Assembly (NCBI GenBank): GCA_001692895.1
Contig: KV748204.1
Coordinates: 1,330,771 to 1,394,770, forward strand
Direction of reading: 5' to 3'
DNA from: Cenococcum geophilum 1.58
Taxonomy: Eukaryota; Ascomycota; Dothideomycetes; Gloniales; Gloniaceae
DNA length: 64,000 bases
Shown here: one piece after another, positions 61,018 through 64,000 of the stretch
Position numbering within the stretch: position 1 is the first letter of the stretch
Layout of the letters: every line of letters begins with the position of its first letter
Made by a program: the position numbers and the translations under genes
Notes under the pieces: generated by a model
The model's input: the letters and a program-made list of their open reading frames with translations, nothing else
Database searches by the model: none
What the model was told of the DNA's origin: nothing

Positions 61018-61858
61018 CCTACAAATAAGGTTATAACGTTTAGATTAATATATTAAAGATTTAAACTTAAAGATAAAGACGAGTTAAGAGTTAACCTAAA
61101 GCACTTGGTATATTATACGCTATTATAAATTGTATATATAGATAACATATACGAAATATATAAAAATTTAAAAAAAAAAGGAAGTACCCTATAAGGATAT
61201 ATTAGGCGCTAGATAAGCAATAATATAAAAATGCTAAGTATATACACGGATAGCATCTAATAGAAGTTTAGGAGTTAGGAGACTTAATACTTTAACTAAA
61301 AAGATTTCTTACGGAAAAATGCTTAGATAGATAATAGTGATAAGAATGCCGAGAGAATATGTATTTATAGTATATAGAGGATAAAAAGTAAACTAGGTAT
61401 TAGCCGAAAAGCGAGCTAAGTATAATAGGATTAAGTAGCTAATAGTTAGGAAAAATAGAGGCCTATAGGACTAAAGGGAGCCAGTAGTAAAGCCTTAGAC
61501 CCTTAAGGAAATTTAAGGACAATACTTAAATTTATAAGTTAATTAGTAAAATTAATAGTTTAAAGCATTAATAAATAGTGGAGTAATAAGGAACTATATT
61601 TTACTAGTAGTAGTTAAAAAAATAGGATTACCTTATAAATAGAAGGAATAACTTTACCTATTAGTTATAATTTTAGGAGATCTAATAACCTATGGAGGAA
61701 GGATTATTAACCTTAAAATAGGACCTATTTAGATAACCATTAAAGAAAGATAAATTAAGATGTGTTTTAATATCCTACCATTAGGACGGGATAAGGCAGT
61801 ATTAGGTATACCTTAGTTACAGAAATATAATCTAAAGATTAATTAGATTATAGGTTAA
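61018..61858 (+). pseudogene. Element A pol continuation (protease region)
   Basis: Matches C from about 43360 to 44200. The protease motif at about 61562-61610 reads KALINSGVIRNYI, so the catalytic Asp (61574-61576) is Asn. Element A is cut again at 61858 by element E, and the rest lies beyond the window. Confidence 0.85.
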
Positions 61859-62216
61859 TGTCACGGAGTAAGTATAAGCGGCGATAATATATAGCAAGGT
61901 AGATATTATTAAGCTATATATATAAACTGTGTAAGAAGTTAAGACGTTACGTAAGGAGAGAAGGTAGGAAAACGGGAAGAAAGGGTATATATTGTTAGTT
62001 TAGTTGCTTAGTTAACTCATACACAGAGCACAATAGGATTTAGGTAGTAGTCCTGGCAGAACTTAATAGGATTTAGTAAAACTTGGCGGAATATAGCAGA
62101 ATATAGCAGATTGCCGTTAGATTGCCGTAAATTGCTATCTTATAGTCAGTCTCTAGTTGCTAAGTTAGTGGAAATAGGTAGACGTATATAAGGTGTTACA
62201 GGGGTATTCTATAACA
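61859..62216 (-). repeat. Element E 3' LTR (minus orientation)
   Basis: 358 bp, TGTCACGGAG...ATTCTATAACA. A polypurine tract in the minus sense (AAAGGGGGGG, about 62219-62228) sits just inside, as expected for a 3' LTR of a minus-strand element. It is unrelated to the A-D LTRs. Confidence 0.8.
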
Positions 62217-64000
62217 GTACCCCCCCTTTAAACTCGAGCTTTTGCGAGATAGGGCTGTAGTAGTTCTAGATAAAGTTTGTAAAAGTCTTCTGCGGCTTAT
62301 ATAAGTCCTATAGAGTTAATAGGTTCCCATAAGGGCTTAATAAAGCCTTTCCATTTTATAAGATATATATATTAACGTTTCCGTTTATTATACTTAATAT
62401 TATTAATTCTTTTAATAAAGTACTCGTTTTTACCATCCACTTTAACTAGTAGGGGAGGGTCTTATATCTGTCCGGGTAGGGCATTTAATGCGGGAGTAAT
62501 GGGGCGGAGGATTGACGTGTGGAATATGGGGTAGATTTTAACCGTATTAGGAAGCTTTAGTTAGTAGGCGTAGGAGAAGACAACCTTCTTAACCTTATAA
62601 GGGCCAGCGTTCTTCTAATTAAGCTTCTTAGCCGGTCGTTTTATATTTAGATTTTTTATATCTAGCTAGACAAAGTTACTAATTTAGTAGGCTAGTCCTA
62701 GGGTTTGTTTCTTATTCGCTGCGGCTTTATAGATAGATTAAGTCTATATTATTTCATTAGTAAGGAACTATTATAGTTCCTCCATCTTCTCTATAAATTC
62801 ATTTGCTTTTATAACTTATAAGGCGTAATAAGCAGGGCAAGGAACATTACTAAAGGGTTTAAAACCCATTTATAGATGCTAGCCGTAGTTAGCCAGGAAT
62901 AGGGAGACCTTTATAGTTTCTAAGATGGAGTTATTTGCGGTAAACTTGGTAAATACTAGCTAGTTAATCTAGTTATCTTATAAGTATAACGTGTATATCC
63001 AAATATACTATTCTATTATAGCGTTTATACGTTCTATTTAACTATCCGTTTCTAGGTAGTATATTATAGATAATAGTGCTTTAATATAGAGTTAAGTAGT
63101 TAGTTCTTTTTAGAATATAGAGATAAACTAGCTACTTTTATCGGAGATAATCGTTTTAGGGAGTCTGTAGAGTTTTTATATATAATTTAGAAATAGTTAG
63201 GCAACGGTAGGTGTTAATATATTAGGGCAGGCGATTAAGTGTCTTATCTTAGATAGTCGGTCTATAACTACTATAATATTTATATAGCCCTTACTTACGG
63301 GGAGGTCAATAATAAAGTTAATTAAGATATCCTTTTATCTTCGGTCCGGAATAGGTAGTAGCTTTAAAAGGCCGTTATATATCTCGTGCGAAGCTTTAGC
63401 TTATTGGCAGATATAATAGCTAGAGATATACCTTTATATTATATTATATATATTCGGCCAGTAGTACTCCCATTAGAGTAGCTCTAGGGTTTTTCCTTAG
63501 CCTAGGTAGCTGGCTACTAGTAAGTCATATATGTGTTTAAGGAGCTTAAGCTTAAGTTTATTGTAATTAGGGATAACTAGACGGTTCTAGTAATATAAGC
63601 GGTTTCCGCGAGCTTTATATTTACTTAGAGAGATCTTCTTAAAGCGTTTAACGCTATCTTAAATTAGCTTAAGCGTCTCTTAGATAAACTTATTATTTAG
63701 GTATTTATTAGTTATAATCTATTTAATTAATTAATTAGTTATTTTAAGGACTTATACCGTAAGATCTTTAGCAGGAGGGTTAAATAGTTTAGGATAAAGT
63801 AGGGTCTGATTTTGGTAAGAACGTGCCTTTTTTAGTACTGGCACGTCTTGCAAGCATTAGGTTAGGGCATTAGGCTTTTAGCCTTAAACGCCTAGGCGGT
63901 ACGTAATTAAGAATCGGAAATAAAATAGGTATTCTAACTAGCAGGCCTAACAGTGGCTCAGCTATTTTATAGCCGTGAAGTACTATAGGTTCTTATAATT
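62217..64000 (-). pseudogene. Element E pol relic (second gypsy chromovirus family), truncated by window end
   Basis: On the minus strand a chromodomain (about 62270-62420; YIYLIKWKGFIKPLWEPINS) lies nearest the LTR. Upstream is the integrase core (about 63080-63340; NIIVVIDRLSKIRHLIAC and TIISDKSSQFISIF). Its zinc-binding part (about 63360-63540; HIYDLLVASYLGQGKTLELL) comes before that. The order fits a chromovirus distinct from A-D. RNase H and RT should lie beyond 64000. Stops are fewer than in A-D but present. Confidence 0.8.

Noticed and set aside
1..64000. rRNA or tRNA genes
   Set aside because: No rRNA-like conserved strings or tRNA A/B box pairs stood out on reading both strands; a covariance search would be decisive.

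Overview
The window looks like a transposon graveyard from a filamentous ascomycete (Pezizomycotina). Most of it is AT-rich and full of TAG/TAA codons sitting where transposon proteins have Gln or Trp. That is the CpA-to-TpA signature of repeat-induced point mutation (RIP) on both strands. The element families fit the same group: Tad-type LINEs, chromodomain Ty3/gypsy elements, a MULE and a DUF3435 tyrosine recombinase. The one intact gene has short fungal-type introns. All family names come from recognising motifs in conceptual translations; nothing was searched against a database.

Left part (1-14.5 kb): a 20-22 bp tandem array, three large arrays of one 12-bp minisatellite family (with 15-bp variants), RIP-degraded LINE fragments in opposite orientations, and a compositionally different 4.5-kb AT-rich block (6.1-10.7 kb) with no recognisable gene. 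A 17-bp exact inverted match at 1771 and 14432 frames this region. The right copy continues into a 74-bp cruciform.

Middle (14.5-22.8 kb): unassigned relics, a heavily mutated DUF3435 (Starship captain-like) recombinase on the minus strand, a TTAC/GTAA-rich block just upstream of it, a MULE transposase relic and a short LTR-like repeat (second copy inverted at 33.6-33.9 kb).

Gene island (22.8-26.3 kb): the only sequence that looks like a functional host gene. Two abutting minus-strand ORFs, a C2H2 zinc-finger array and a DEDDh 3'-5' exonuclease-like domain, are joined exactly in frame by a canonical 58-nt intron. An upstream exon, after a 72-nt intron, probably adds one more finger and a short N-terminus. 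The predicted protein has about 828 residues, nine fingers (seven with C-x7-C spacing) and all five DEDDh catalytic residues. LINE copies flank it on both sides.

Right part (26.3-64 kb): a full-length RIP-degraded Tad-type LINE (26314-31866) with a perfect 15-bp target-site duplication, then a nest of Ty3/gypsy elements. Element A (plus) is split by B (minus); B is split by C (plus, 40317-48289) and D (plus, 51003-58971); A is split again by E (minus), which runs off the window. Short duplications at the B and C junctions (TAGTA, TATAG) prove the order of insertion. The elements no longer encode working proteins: protease, reverse transcriptase and zinc-knuckle residues have been changed by G-to-A or C-to-T.
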